Source of the DNA: Methylomicrobium sp035916875
Lineage (GTDB): Bacteria; Pseudomonadota; Gammaproteobacteria; Methylococcales; Methylomonadaceae
Assembly: GCF_035916875.1 (NCBI RefSeq)
Contig: NZ_JAXUHN010000050.1
Span: 1 to 39,056, forward strand
DNA: 39,056 nt
Reading direction: 5' to 3'
Shown: positions 1 through 7,439 of the stretch, in pieces
How the letters are laid out: every line of letters starts with the position of its first letter
Numbering within the stretch: the stretch's first letter is position 1
Program-made: the position numbers and the translations under genes
Notes under the pieces: model-generated
Told to the model about the DNA's origin: nothing
What the model saw: the letters and a program-made list of their open reading frames with translations, nothing else
Database searches by the model: none

Positions 1-213
1 TTCTTCCTGGTACCGATCCCGCCACACTATGACAGTATTGGGTCGAATATCCAGTTTCTCTGCAATCCTCTGAATAGCTACCCCTTCGCTGCACAGTAAT
101 ACAATCTTGGCTCGCTGAACAAGACGTGCTTCCTTGGTTTTGTTTGATACGATAGTTTCCAACTCTACGCGCTCCTGTTGGTTCAACTTAACCACCTTAG
201 CAATACGCCTCAT
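1..213 (-). CDS. IS630-type transposase, N-terminal part (cut by window edge)
   Basis: An open frame of 71 codons reads leftward from an ATG at 211-213 and runs off the window start. A clear GAGGAG ribosome binding site lies just upstream of the ATG. The peptide begins MRRIAKVVKLNQQER and continues with an R-A-x-I-V-L-L-x-x-x-G stretch and a helix-turn-helix of the type I-A-x-x-L-x-I-x-P-N-T-V. This is the typical DNA-binding N-terminus of IS630/Tc1-mariner-like transposases. The catalytic DDE part would lie outside the window. The family assignment rests on motif recognition only, and whether the element is complete cannot be judged. Confidence 0.7.
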   Translation of the reverse strand, partial: MRRIAKVVKLNQQERVELETIVSNKTKEARLVQRAKIVLLCSEGVAIQRIAEKLDIRPNTVIVWRDRYQEE

Positions 214-893
214 CGATAACTCCTCTGCAATTTTCAGAGGATTATGTATCTATCGTATTTTTATACAATTAGATACTAGCTTGGATTGTCGGTATATGGC
301 AAGTTTCTCGAATGGGGTAGCCGTTCCGCCGCACGTAGCCGTTCCGCCGCACAGATAGGATGATCTCGCAAATTGACAGTGTCGTTTGGGATATAAGTGG
401 GCAGCGGGAAATTCGTTTGTGTTACTCGGATAGTGCAAGCCGTTGATTTACCGAATGCCTATTGCAAACGAACTTCATGCGAAGCACTTATTTATATGGC
501 GTGCCGCTCGGTGGGAGCGGCTTGATGTCGATGCTGAGTCAATTGTCTTTTGTAATCGTAAGTTTTTTTGCACACGCAGGAAGGTCGGCTTGCAACTGGA
601 AAGCTGCTCGACGTGGTGTTTTTTCTTTGCACCCGGAAAATTAAGTTTTGCCTGCGATACGGTGTTTTTTCACGGAAAATATCATCTTTGGACGTTGGCT
701 GACTTCCCTAATTTTTGCTTCGCAAACTTTCGGTGCTATAGAAATCTGGCTTAGACGGGCTCAATAGGGTAAAATTGCACAGTTATATTGTGAAATTTAT
801 TCCGTAGAAGGGGTGCCGTAGTGGCGCTGCCTGGGACTTACGAAATGAAATGACGCATTCAAGGTTTTTTATTACTTACGAAGGGGCTGCTCC
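214..893. other. Intergenic stretch without a convincing gene
   Basis: About 680 bases lie between the IS630-type fragment and coxB. The open frames here give low-complexity, cysteine- and phenylalanine-rich peptides with no good start signals, so I do not call them genes. The stretch contains an 18-bp tandem duplication at 317-352. The coxB promoter is presumably in the last 150 bases: TTGCAC with a weak TATTCC 17 bases downstream is present near 775-800, but the -10 match is poor. No terminator or RNA gene is evident. Confidence 0.5.
317..352. repeat. 18-bp perfect tandem duplication
   Basis: The unit GTAGCCGTTCCGCCGCAC occurs twice back to back, at 317-334 and 335-352. It lies about 100 bases outside the start of the IS630-type transposase and may mark old insertion or slippage. 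No function is evident. Confidence 0.85.
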
Positions 894-2420
894 GTGAACA
901 AAACCAAGCAACTATTCGCAGGCATGATCTTGACGGCCATCGGGCAAGAGTCAGCGCGGGCGGATTTTACGCTCAACTTAACCGAAGGGGTTACCAAGAT
1001 CAGTCATGATATCCATGACCTGCATATGCTGATTCTATGGATTTGCGTATTCATCGGTCTTGGCGTATTCGGCACGATGTTCTACTCGATCTACCATCAC
1101 CGCAAGGACAAGGGACATCAGGCGGCACAGTTCCATGAAAATACGACGGTCGAGATCATCTGGACGATCATACCGACCGTGATTTTGATCAGCATGGCGA
1201 TTCCGGCTACCAAGACGATGCTCGAACTTGACGATGTGCAGGAATCCGATATGTCAATCAAGGTGACCGGCTGGCAATGGAAATGGGAATATGAATATCT
1301 GGACAGCGGTGTCAAGTTTTTCAGCAGTCTGGATGAGGCAAGCAACAAGGCTCGCCAGCTTGGCTCCGGCATTGATCCTCGCACCGTGCCGAATTATTTG
1401 CTGAATGTCGATAAGCCATTGGTAATTCCGACCAAAAAGAAAATCCGCTTCCTGTTTACCGCGGCCGATGTGATTCACTCCTGGTGGGTGCCCGATCTGG
1501 GCTGGAAGAAGGACGCGAATCCTGGCTTCATCAACGAGGCCTGGACTCAGGTCGATCAAGCCGGCACCTACCGAGGCCAATGTACCGAATTGTGCGGCAA
1601 GGACCACGGCTTCATGCCGATCGTGGTGGTCGCGATGGATCAGCCCGATTACGATGCATGGCTCAAAAAAGCCAAGGCGGACGCAGCCAAAGGTCCGGAT
1701 TTGAGCGACCTGAGCCACGAACAACTGGTTTCTAAGGGTGCAACCGTCTATGAAAAGAACTGCGCGACCTGCCATTTGCCGAATGGCGAAGGCGTTCCGG
1801 GCGCATTTCCTGCCCTGAAAGGCAGCGCGATCGTAACAGGCGACATCAACAAGCAGGCCGATTTGGTATTGAACGGCAAAGGTGCGATGCCTGCGTTCGG
1901 CAAAATACTGAAAGCCGATGAATTGGCTCAGGTGATAACTTATACACGTAACGCCCTCGGCAACGCGGTCGGCGATGAAATTCAGCCGAAAGCGGTGCAG
2001 GCGTTGCTGCCGGAAGGCGCAGGGGCGGTATCCGAGGCCAACGAAGAGGAGGACGACGATGATCAAGCCGCCGCCGAAACGAAAACCGAAGCAGCCAAGG
2101 CCGATCAACCCGATACTTCGTCGAAAGAAGGTCTGATTGCAAAGGGAAAGACTGTATATGAAGGCCACTGTGTGTCCTGTCATCAAGCGAGTGGTCAGGG
2201 CTTGCCTCCAACATTCCCGGCATTGACCGGTAGCGATGTGGTGACCGGCGATATCAAGGAACAAGTCAAGTTGATGAAGGCAGGCAAGGGCATGATGCCG
2301 GCATTCGGTGAAACCTTGAGCCCTGAAGAATTTGCCGCGGTCGTCACCTATACCCGTAATGCGCTGGGCAATTCGGTAAACGACTCGATCACGCCTGCGG
2401 AAATCGAGGCGCTGCAATAA
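894..2420 (+). CDS. coxB: Cytochrome c oxidase subunit II with two fused cytochrome c domains
   Basis: This is subunit II of a heme-copper oxidase. It takes electrons at CuA and passes them to subunit I. After a leader there are two membrane segments (about residues 44-66 and 86-106). The cupredoxin domain follows, with the CuA ligands H195, C230, E232, C234, H238 and M241. Unlike the classical ~280-residue subunit II, the 508-residue chain continues with two c-type cytochrome domains. Their heme motifs are CATCH (290-294) and CVSCH (426-430), each followed by an M-P-A-F axial-methionine motif. An acidic linker of about 35 residues, rich in E and D, separates the two. The start is a GTG preceded by AAGGGG. 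It heads the oxidase gene cluster. Confidence 0.95.
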   Translation: MNKTKQLFAGMILTAIGQESARADFTLNLTEGVTKISHDIHDLHMLILWICVFIGLGVFGTMFYSIYHHRKDKGHQAAQFHENTTVEIIWTIIPTVILISMAIPATKTMLELDDVQESDMSIKVTGWQWKWEYEYLDSGVKFFSSLDEASNKARQLGSGIDPRTVPNYLLNVDKPLVIPTKKKIRFLFTAADVIHSWWVPDLGWKKDANPGFINEAWTQVDQAGTYRGQCTELCGKDHGFMPIVVVAMDQPDYDAWLKKAKADAAKGPDLSDLSHEQLVSKGATVYEKNCATCHLPNGEGVPGAFPALKGSAIVTGDINKQADLVLNGKGAMPAFGKILKADELAQVITYTRNALGNAVGDEIQPKAVQALLPEGAGAVSEANEEEDDDDQAAAETKTEAAKADQPDTSSKEGLIAKGKTVYEGHCVSCHQASGQGLPPTFPALTGSDVVTGDIKEQVKLMKAGKGMMPAFGETLSPEEFAAVVTYTRNALGNSVNDSITPAEIEALQ

Positions 2421-2492
2421 GGCAGACGAGTGGCGATACGTTAACCTGGACTTATGGCTTCTTTTTTTTACACTTTTTGAGGTACAACAAAT

Positions 2493-4115
2493 ATGTCCGC
2501 TGTCATAGCACCCCATGATCATCACCACGATGATCATCATGATGACCACGGCCCGATGAAGGGATGGCTCCGTTGGATCATTACGACCAACCATAAGGAT
2601 ATAGGCACGCTATATCTGCTGTTCGGGCTCGCGATGTTTTTTGTCGGCGGCGCGATGGCGATGGTGATTCGTGCCGAACTGTTCGAGCCGGGTTTGCAGT
2701 TCGTTAACCCTCAGTTCTTCAATTCAATGACCACGATGCACGCGTTGGTCATGGTGTTTGGTGCGGTGATGCCTGCTTTTGTCGGCCTCGCAAACTGGAT
2801 GATTCCGTTGATGATCGGCGCGCCCGACATGGCGTTGCCGCGGATGAATAACATGAGTTTCTGGATGTTGGTCGCCGGCGTTCTGTTGCTCGCCAGCACC
2901 CTGTTCATGGAAGGCGGCGCGCCCGCGGCCGGCTGGACCCTGTATCCGCCGCTAGTCTTGCAAACCGGGGCGGCGCTGCCGTTTGCGATTTTTTCCGTGC
3001 ATTTACTCGGGATTTCATCGATCATGGGCGCAATCAACATCATCGCGACGATCTTTAATATGCGCGCGCCGGCGATGACACTGATGAAAATGCCGTTGTT
3101 CGTGTGGACCTGGCTGATCACCGCGTTTTTGCTGATCGCGATCATGCCGGTGTTTGCGGGCGCGGTAACCATGTTGCTGACCGACCGTTTCTTCGATACC
3201 AGCTTTTTTGATGCGGCAGGTGGCGGTGATCCGGTGCTGTATCAACACATTTTCTGGTTCTTCGGTCACCCGGAAGTGTATGTGATGATTCTGCCGACTT
3301 TCGGCGTGGCATCTACTATTATTCCTGTGTTCGCGCGTAAGCCGTTGTTTGGCTACAGCTCGATGGTTTATGCGACCGCGTCGATCGCTTTCTTGTCGTT
3401 CATCGTCTGGGCGCACCATATGTTCCTGGTCGGCATGCCGATGGCAGGCGAGTTGTATTTCATGTATGCGACGATGCTGATTGCAATTCCGACCGGTGTC
3501 AAGGTGTTCAACTGGACCGCGACGATGTGGAAAGGCTCGATGACTTTCGAAACGCCGATGCTGTTTTCGATCGCTTTCGTGGTGTTGTTCACGATGGGCG
3601 GTTTTACCGGATTGATGATGGCGGTGGCTCCATCCGATTTCCAATACCACGATACTTATTTCATCGTGGCGCATTTCCACTATACTTTGGTGCCGGCCTC
3701 GATCTTCATCCTGATGGCGGCAGGCTACTTCTGGTTGCCGAAATGGACTGGCCACATGTATAACGAAAGAATCGGCAAGCTGCATTTCTGGTTATCGGCG
3801 ATCTCTGTCAATATTCTGTTTTTCCCGCAGCATTTCTTAGGGTTGGCCGGCATGCCCCGCCGTATTCCGGATTATGCGGTGCAGTTTGCCGACTGGAATA
3901 TGGTTTCAAGTATCGGCGGCTTCATTTTCGGCGCTAGCCAATTGTTGTTCCTGTATATCGTAATCGATACGATTCGCGGCGGCACAGGCGAAAAAGTCAC
4001 CGATGAAGTCTGGGAAGATGCGAGCAAACATGGTCTGGAATGGACCTTGCCGTCGCCGCTGCCTTACCATACCTTTACCACACCGCCGGAATCCGTTCCA
4101 ACCCAGCATTCCTAA
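2493..4115 (+). CDS. ctaD: Cytochrome c oxidase subunit I
   Basis: This is the catalytic subunit carrying heme a, heme a3 and CuB in the inner membrane. Visible motifs include the H-P-E-V-Y segment, with the His-Tyr pair of the CuB site, the double histidine in the segment W-A-H-H-M-F, and H-F-H-Y-T-L, which holds the axial histidines of both hemes. The chain has 540 residues and about 12 membrane helices, normal for the family. An unusual feature is the N-terminus: residues 8-19 hold seven histidines among aspartates, a possible metal-binding tail. The gene lies 72 bases behind coxB and precedes the ctaG/ctaE assembly and subunit genes. Confidence 0.97.
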   Translation: MSAVIAPHDHHHDDHHDDHGPMKGWLRWIITTNHKDIGTLYLLFGLAMFFVGGAMAMVIRAELFEPGLQFVNPQFFNSMTTMHALVMVFGAVMPAFVGLANWMIPLMIGAPDMALPRMNNMSFWMLVAGVLLLASTLFMEGGAPAAGWTLYPPLVLQTGAALPFAIFSVHLLGISSIMGAINIIATIFNMRAPAMTLMKMPLFVWTWLITAFLLIAIMPVFAGAVTMLLTDRFFDTSFFDAAGGGDPVLYQHIFWFFGHPEVYVMILPTFGVASTIIPVFARKPLFGYSSMVYATASIAFLSFIVWAHHMFLVGMPMAGELYFMYATMLIAIPTGVKVFNWTATMWKGSMTFETPMLFSIAFVVLFTMGGFTGLMMAVAPSDFQYHDTYFIVAHFHYTLVPASIFILMAAGYFWLPKWTGHMYNERIGKLHFWLSAISVNILFFPQHFLGLAGMPRRIPDYAVQFADWNMVSSIGGFIFGASQLLFLYIVIDTIRGGTGEKVTDEVWEDASKHGLEWTLPSPLPYHTFTTPPESVPTQHS

Positions 4116-4142
4116 GGCTTAAGTAATCTAGATGAAACAAAA

Positions 4143-4167
4143 GATACGCTGCCTTAGGCAGCGTATC
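4143..4167 (+). promoter_or_regulatory. Perfect hairpin between ctaD and the downstream cox genes
   Basis: An 11-base stem GATACGCTGCC pairs perfectly with GGCAGCGTATC across a TTA loop. It starts 28 bases after the ctaD stop and is not followed by a T run, so it is not a standard terminator. Its place in the operon suggests mRNA stabilisation, processing or partial attenuation that would lower ctaG expression relative to ctaD. That role is an inference. Confidence 0.6.
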
Positions 4168-4178
4168 GAGTTATCAAG

Positions 4179-4277
4179 ATGGAAATTAAAAAGAAAAATA
4201 TTTTGACGGCATTGATACTGGTGGCGATTGCGGTCACGATTTATGTCTTCGCGGTCCTGAAAGCCATTTCGCAATGA
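4179..4277 (+). CDS. 32-residue single-pass membrane peptide in the cox operon
   Basis: A short open frame begins MEIKKKNILT and is otherwise almost one hydrophobic helix (about residues 8-28). Its stop overlaps the ctaG start in an ATGA arrangement, which indicates translational coupling. Very small single-helix proteins between ctaD and ctaG are common in proteobacterial oxidase operons and are annotated as cytochrome oxidase small assembly proteins. The position, basic N-terminus and length fit that description. The ribosome binding site is weak (CGAG). There is no catalytic motif, and a structural or assembly role is inferred from context. Confidence 0.7.
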   Translation: MEIKKKNILTALILVAIAVTIYVFAVLKAISQ

Positions 4278-4819
4278 CCGGCGAATTGCAGCAAAAAAAT
4301 ACCAAACTGGTGCGCACCCTGTTACTGGTGGCGGTAGTGATGTTTGGTTTCGGTTTTGCTCTGGTGCCGTTGTATGATGTGTTATGCAAGGTAACCGGCC
4401 TTAACGGCAAGGTTGAAAGCACGGCCACGAAAGAAACCGGCTATCAGGTTGACAAGAGTCGGGAGTTGACAGTCGAATTCGTGACCGCGCTGAATGAATC
4501 CGCGCCGATGGAGTTTCGTGCTGAAACACCCAAGCTAAAGGTTCATCCGGGACAGTTTTATACGGTGAACTTTTATGCGGAGAACAAGACCGACAAGCCG
4601 ATGATCGCGCAGGCGATACCGAGCATTTCGCCGGGCGTCGCGGCCGAATATTTCAAGAAGACCGAGTGTTTTTGTTTTACCGAGCAGAAATTTGATGCGC
4701 GGGAAGGAAGGACGATGCCGGTGCGATTTGTCGTCGATCCGAAAATTCCGCCGGAGCACAAAACGATTACACTGGCTTATACATTTTTTGACAATACTGA
4801 AAAAGCAGAAAAACGATAG
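4274..4819 (+). CDS. ctaG: Cytochrome c oxidase assembly protein CtaG/Cox11
   Basis: This is the copper chaperone that delivers Cu to the CuB site of subunit I. The 181-residue protein has one N-terminal membrane anchor (about residues 14-34), then the family hallmark P-L-Y-D-V-L-C-K-V-T-G. A periplasmic beta-sandwich follows with the copper-binding motif E-C-F-C-F-T-E-Q. The length is usual for Cox11. The start overlaps the stop of the preceding membrane peptide. ctaE follows after only nine bases, so the genes are surely co-transcribed. Confidence 0.95.
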   Translation: MTGELQQKNTKLVRTLLLVAVVMFGFGFALVPLYDVLCKVTGLNGKVESTATKETGYQVDKSRELTVEFVTALNESAPMEFRAETPKLKVHPGQFYTVNFYAENKTDKPMIAQAIPSISPGVAAEYFKKTECFCFTEQKFDAREGRTMPVRFVVDPKIPPEHKTITLAYTFFDNTEKAEKR

Positions 4820-4828
4820 GGGAACATT

Positions 4829-5701
4829 ATGTCCACACACAATGCTTATTACATTCCGCATAAAGCGACCTGGCCGATAATAGGCACGGTGGGGCTGTTT
4901 ACCATGCTGGCGGGTTTCGCGAATTATCTAAACGGTTCATCGATCGGACCCGGCATGATGGTTCTCGGCCTTTTGGTTTTTATTTTCATGCTGGCCGGTT
5001 GGTTTACCTTACAGTCGCTCGAAAGCGAATTTGGTATGTACAATACCCAGGTCGGTATTTCGTACCGGATGGGCATGATGTGGTTCATCTTTTCCGAAGT
5101 GATGTTCTTCGCGGTGTTCTTCGGTTCGCTTTGGTATACCCGGAATTTGTCTGTGCCCTGGTTGGCTGAAGGCGCGACGGGAGAAATATTGCACAAGGGC
5201 TTCGAGGCGGTTTGGCCGACCAATGGTCCAGGTCATCTGCTCGAAGGCAAGCCGACTCCAGACGGCGAATTCGAGCCGATGGGCGCCTGGGGCCTGGCTT
5301 TCCTGAACACCCTGATCCTGTTGAGTAGCGGCGTGACCTGCACCTGGGCGCATCACGGTTTGTTGGCGGGAAAACGCCAGCAGTTGATTCAAGGCTTGAT
5401 CGCGACTGTCGGTCTGGGTTTTTTGTTCGTTGGTTTACAGGCTTACGAATATCACGAGGCCTATACCGAGATGGGTCTGACCCTGGGTACCGGCATTTAT
5501 GGTTCAACTTTCTTCATGCTGACCGGCTTCCACGGTTTCCATGTCTGCGTCGGGGCAATCATGCTGAGCACGGTTCTGTTCCGTAGTTGGAGAGGCCATT
5601 TCAAGCCTGAAAATCATTTTGCGTTCGAGGCAGCCGCCTGGTATTGGCACTTTGTTGACGTGGTGTGGTTGGGCTTGTTCATTTTTGTTTATTTGTTGTA
5701 A
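4829..5701 (+). CDS. ctaE: Cytochrome c oxidase subunit III
   Basis: This is the non-catalytic core subunit that stabilises proton uptake by subunit I. The 290-residue protein has about seven membrane helices and ends with the conserved W-Y-W-H-F-V-D-V-V-W-L segment. The start ATG follows AGGGGAAC at good spacing. A strong rho-independent terminator lies immediately downstream, so ctaE ends the coxB-ctaE transcription unit. Confidence 0.97.
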   Translation: MSTHNAYYIPHKATWPIIGTVGLFTMLAGFANYLNGSSIGPGMMVLGLLVFIFMLAGWFTLQSLESEFGMYNTQVGISYRMGMMWFIFSEVMFFAVFFGSLWYTRNLSVPWLAEGATGEILHKGFEAVWPTNGPGHLLEGKPTPDGEFEPMGAWGLAFLNTLILLSSGVTCTWAHHGLLAGKRQQLIQGLIATVGLGFLFVGLQAYEYHEAYTEMGLTLGTGIYGSTFFMLTGFHGFHVCVGAIMLSTVLFRSWRGHFKPENHFAFEAAAWYWHFVDVVWLGLFIFVYLL

Positions 5702-5722
5702 TTGCGATTTTTCATGCCTTTG

Positions 5723-5755
5723 AAAGCGTTGCCGCCTAGGCAACGCTTTTTTTTT
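5723..5755 (+). terminator. Rho-independent terminator of the cox operon
   Basis: An 11-bp stem (5723-5733 pairing with 5739-5749, core GCGTTGCC/GGCAACGC) with a five-base loop is followed by nine T residues. It lies 22 bases after the ctaE stop and just short of the end of the convergent DUF2909 gene. Confidence 0.92.
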
Positions 5756-5756
5756 G

Positions 5757-6038
5757 TCAATTCGATGCCGGCGTGTTTTGCGGAGCCGGCATGGCGGAAG
5801 CGGATGGTTTAGGCGCATGCATCCTGATGCCGATGCCGTGTGGCGTGTACATACCGGTCCGGATCATGATGAAAACAAAAATGAACAGTACGACCGACAG
5901 CGTGATTCGGAAGGTCAGCGCCCTGACCGTTTTTTTCGAATCTTCATCGCTCCTGTGTTTGACGAGGTGTAAAAGTGCCGAACCGAGACTTATGATGATC
6001 AGGATGAAGGCGATAATGACGATAGTTTTGATGATCAT
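5757..6038 (-). CDS. DUF2909 twin-transmembrane protein
   Basis: This is a 93-residue membrane protein with two helices (about residues 3-24 and 44-64). Between them is the characteristic stretch K-T-V-R-A-L-T-F-R-I-T-L-S. It matches the DUF2909 family, which is almost always found beside SURF1 in oxidase loci and is presumed to aid oxidase biogenesis. The biochemical role is unknown. It runs against the cox operon and diverges from SURF1 across about 90 bases, so both promoters must lie there. The proline/alanine-rich C-terminus is longer than in most relatives. Confidence 0.85.
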   Translation of the reverse strand: MIIKTIVIIAFILIIISLGSALLHLVKHRSDEDSKKTVRALTFRITLSVVLFIFVFIMIRTGMYTPHGIGIRMHAPKPSASAMPAPQNTPASN

Positions 6039-6128
6039 GGATGGATTGTGCCGACGGTTGAATGCTGAAGTTTACAAAAAAACGAAAATTATATCTTTGT
6101 CGGGGGAATTGCAAATTTATTGTTGCCC

Positions 6129-6830
6129 ATGAAATTTGAAAAAATCCCAACCCTGGTTGTCCTTTGCATTCTGCCGATACTGGTTGCCTTGGGCTTTTGG
6201 CAATTGGACCGGGCCGAGCAGAAACGCGCTTTTTTCGCACGGCAACAGCAGGGCATGGCCGCTCCCGTAGTGCAGCTTACCGCGTTAACACCGGAAGACA
6301 AAGACACATTGCGTTATAAATCCGCTGTCGCAATAGGGCATTATGATAGCGCTCATCAGATTTTGCTCGACAACCAGATGGCGGGCGGCAAGGCCGGTTA
6401 TTTTGTGCTGACGCCGTTCATTCTCGATGACGGTAATAAGGCCGTCCTGGTGAATCGGGGCTGGATTCAGGCCAATCAGGATCGAAAGATACTGCCTGAT
6501 ATTACGATACAGAAGAACCGGACGCAGATAACCGGCCGTATCAATCATTTTCCGAGTGTCGGCATCAAATTGGCCGGAGCCGATCGGCCGAGTGAAGGTT
6601 GGCCGACGGTCGTGCAGGTTGCGGACAGTGTGATTCTGTCTGCAAAATTCGGTTATCCCGTGTTTTCCTTTATGATAGAACTCGACAAACAGGCGCCCGA
6701 AGGCTATCGGCGCGAGTGGCGTGAAATTGCCGTGATGCCGCCGGAACAGCATGTCGCTTACGCCGTGCAATGGTTCGGCCTCGCGATCGCGCTGGCGCTG
6801 ATGTTTGTCTGGTTCAGCCGTGTGAAATAA
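6129..6830 (+). CDS. SURF1 family oxidase assembly protein
   Basis: SURF1 proteins bind heme A and help insert it into subunit I. The chain has an N-terminal helix ending in the motif L-G-F-W-Q-L-D-R-A, a periplasmic domain with L-V-N-R-G-W-I, and a second helix at the C-terminus (about residues 207-230) preceded by A-Y-A-V-Q-W-F. Both membrane spans and the length are standard. I chose the ATG at 6129. An upstream in-frame TTG at 6120 is better placed behind GGGGGA, so the true start may be nine bases earlier. Confidence 0.92.
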   Translation: MKFEKIPTLVVLCILPILVALGFWQLDRAEQKRAFFARQQQGMAAPVVQLTALTPEDKDTLRYKSAVAIGHYDSAHQILLDNQMAGGKAGYFVLTPFILDDGNKAVLVNRGWIQANQDRKILPDITIQKNRTQITGRINHFPSVGIKLAGADRPSEGWPTVVQVADSVILSAKFGYPVFSFMIELDKQAPEGYRREWREIAVMPPEQHVAYAVQWFGLAIALALMFVWFSRVK

Positions 6831-6834
6831 TAAA

Positions 6835-7431
6835 ATGAATGCTCAACAGAAAAAAAATCGTCTGATCATCCTGACCTTGTTCGCGATGACGCTAATACCC
6901 TTTCTAATCGCCCTGCTGTTCAAGGCCAAACCGGAATTGTTGCAAGGCCAGACCAATTATGGTCGGTTGATCGTGCCGCCGGTCTTGACCGAAGCGGCCG
7001 AGCTGACCGGTTTTGATTCATTCAGCAGCGAAAATATTCAGGAACTGAGTGCGCATTGGCTGATTGTGAACGTGATTCCGCATCAAGACTGTAATGAGGT
7101 TTGCCTGGACGCGCTGCATAAAACCCGGCAGTTACAACTGATGTTGAACAAGGATTTACCGAGGACACGACGCGTCGCGCTGCTGCTCGACAATCCCGAC
7201 CCGAAGCTTGCCGAAGCCTGGTGGAAGGACGAGAAGGCCTTATTGCGCGTTAAACCGAGCCCCTCCTTCCTGAACAAACTCAATGGTATCCAGCCGGGGG
7301 GACTCCCCGACGGCGCGCTGTTATTGATGGATCCCTTGCGCAATCTGATGATGCAATATAACCCCGGATTCGATCCTTACAAAGTCAAAAGCGATTTGAC
7401 GCATCTCTTAAAAATCTCGCAAATTGGTTAG
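6835..7431 (+). CDS. SCO/thioredoxin-like membrane-anchored oxidase accessory protein
   Basis: This 198-residue protein has an N-terminal anchor (about residues 10-28) and a periplasmic domain. In that domain W-L-I-V-N-V-I precedes D-C-N-E-V-C, a CxxxC motif in the position of the SCO1 copper site. Later residues follow a thioredoxin-like pattern (R-R-V-A-L-L-L, then a C-terminal P-L-R-N-L-M-M-Q-Y). Proteins of this type sit between SURF1 and heme A synthase in many proteobacteria. A role in copper handling or disulfide chemistry during CuA assembly is inferred. It is four bases from SURF1 and nine from the next gene, so it is co-transcribed. Confidence 0.75.
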   Translation: MNAQQKKNRLIILTLFAMTLIPFLIALLFKAKPELLQGQTNYGRLIVPPVLTEAAELTGFDSFSSENIQELSAHWLIVNVIPHQDCNEVCLDALHKTRQLQLMLNKDLPRTRRVALLLDNPDPKLAEAWWKDEKALLRVKPSPSFLNKLNGIQPGGLPDGALLLMDPLRNLMMQYNPGFDPYKVKSDLTHLLKISQIG

Positions 7432-7439
7432 GAACCGCG

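Noticed and set aside
443..754. 103-codon plus-strand frame before coxB
   Set aside because: Low-complexity, Cys/Phe-rich peptide without a ribosome site or recognisable motif.
1254..2594. 446-codon minus-strand frame opposite coxB
   Set aside because: Antisense shadow of a clearly real gene; composition follows the codon bias of coxB.
3015..3785. 256-codon minus-strand frame opposite ctaD
   Set aside because: His/Arg-rich shadow of ctaD.
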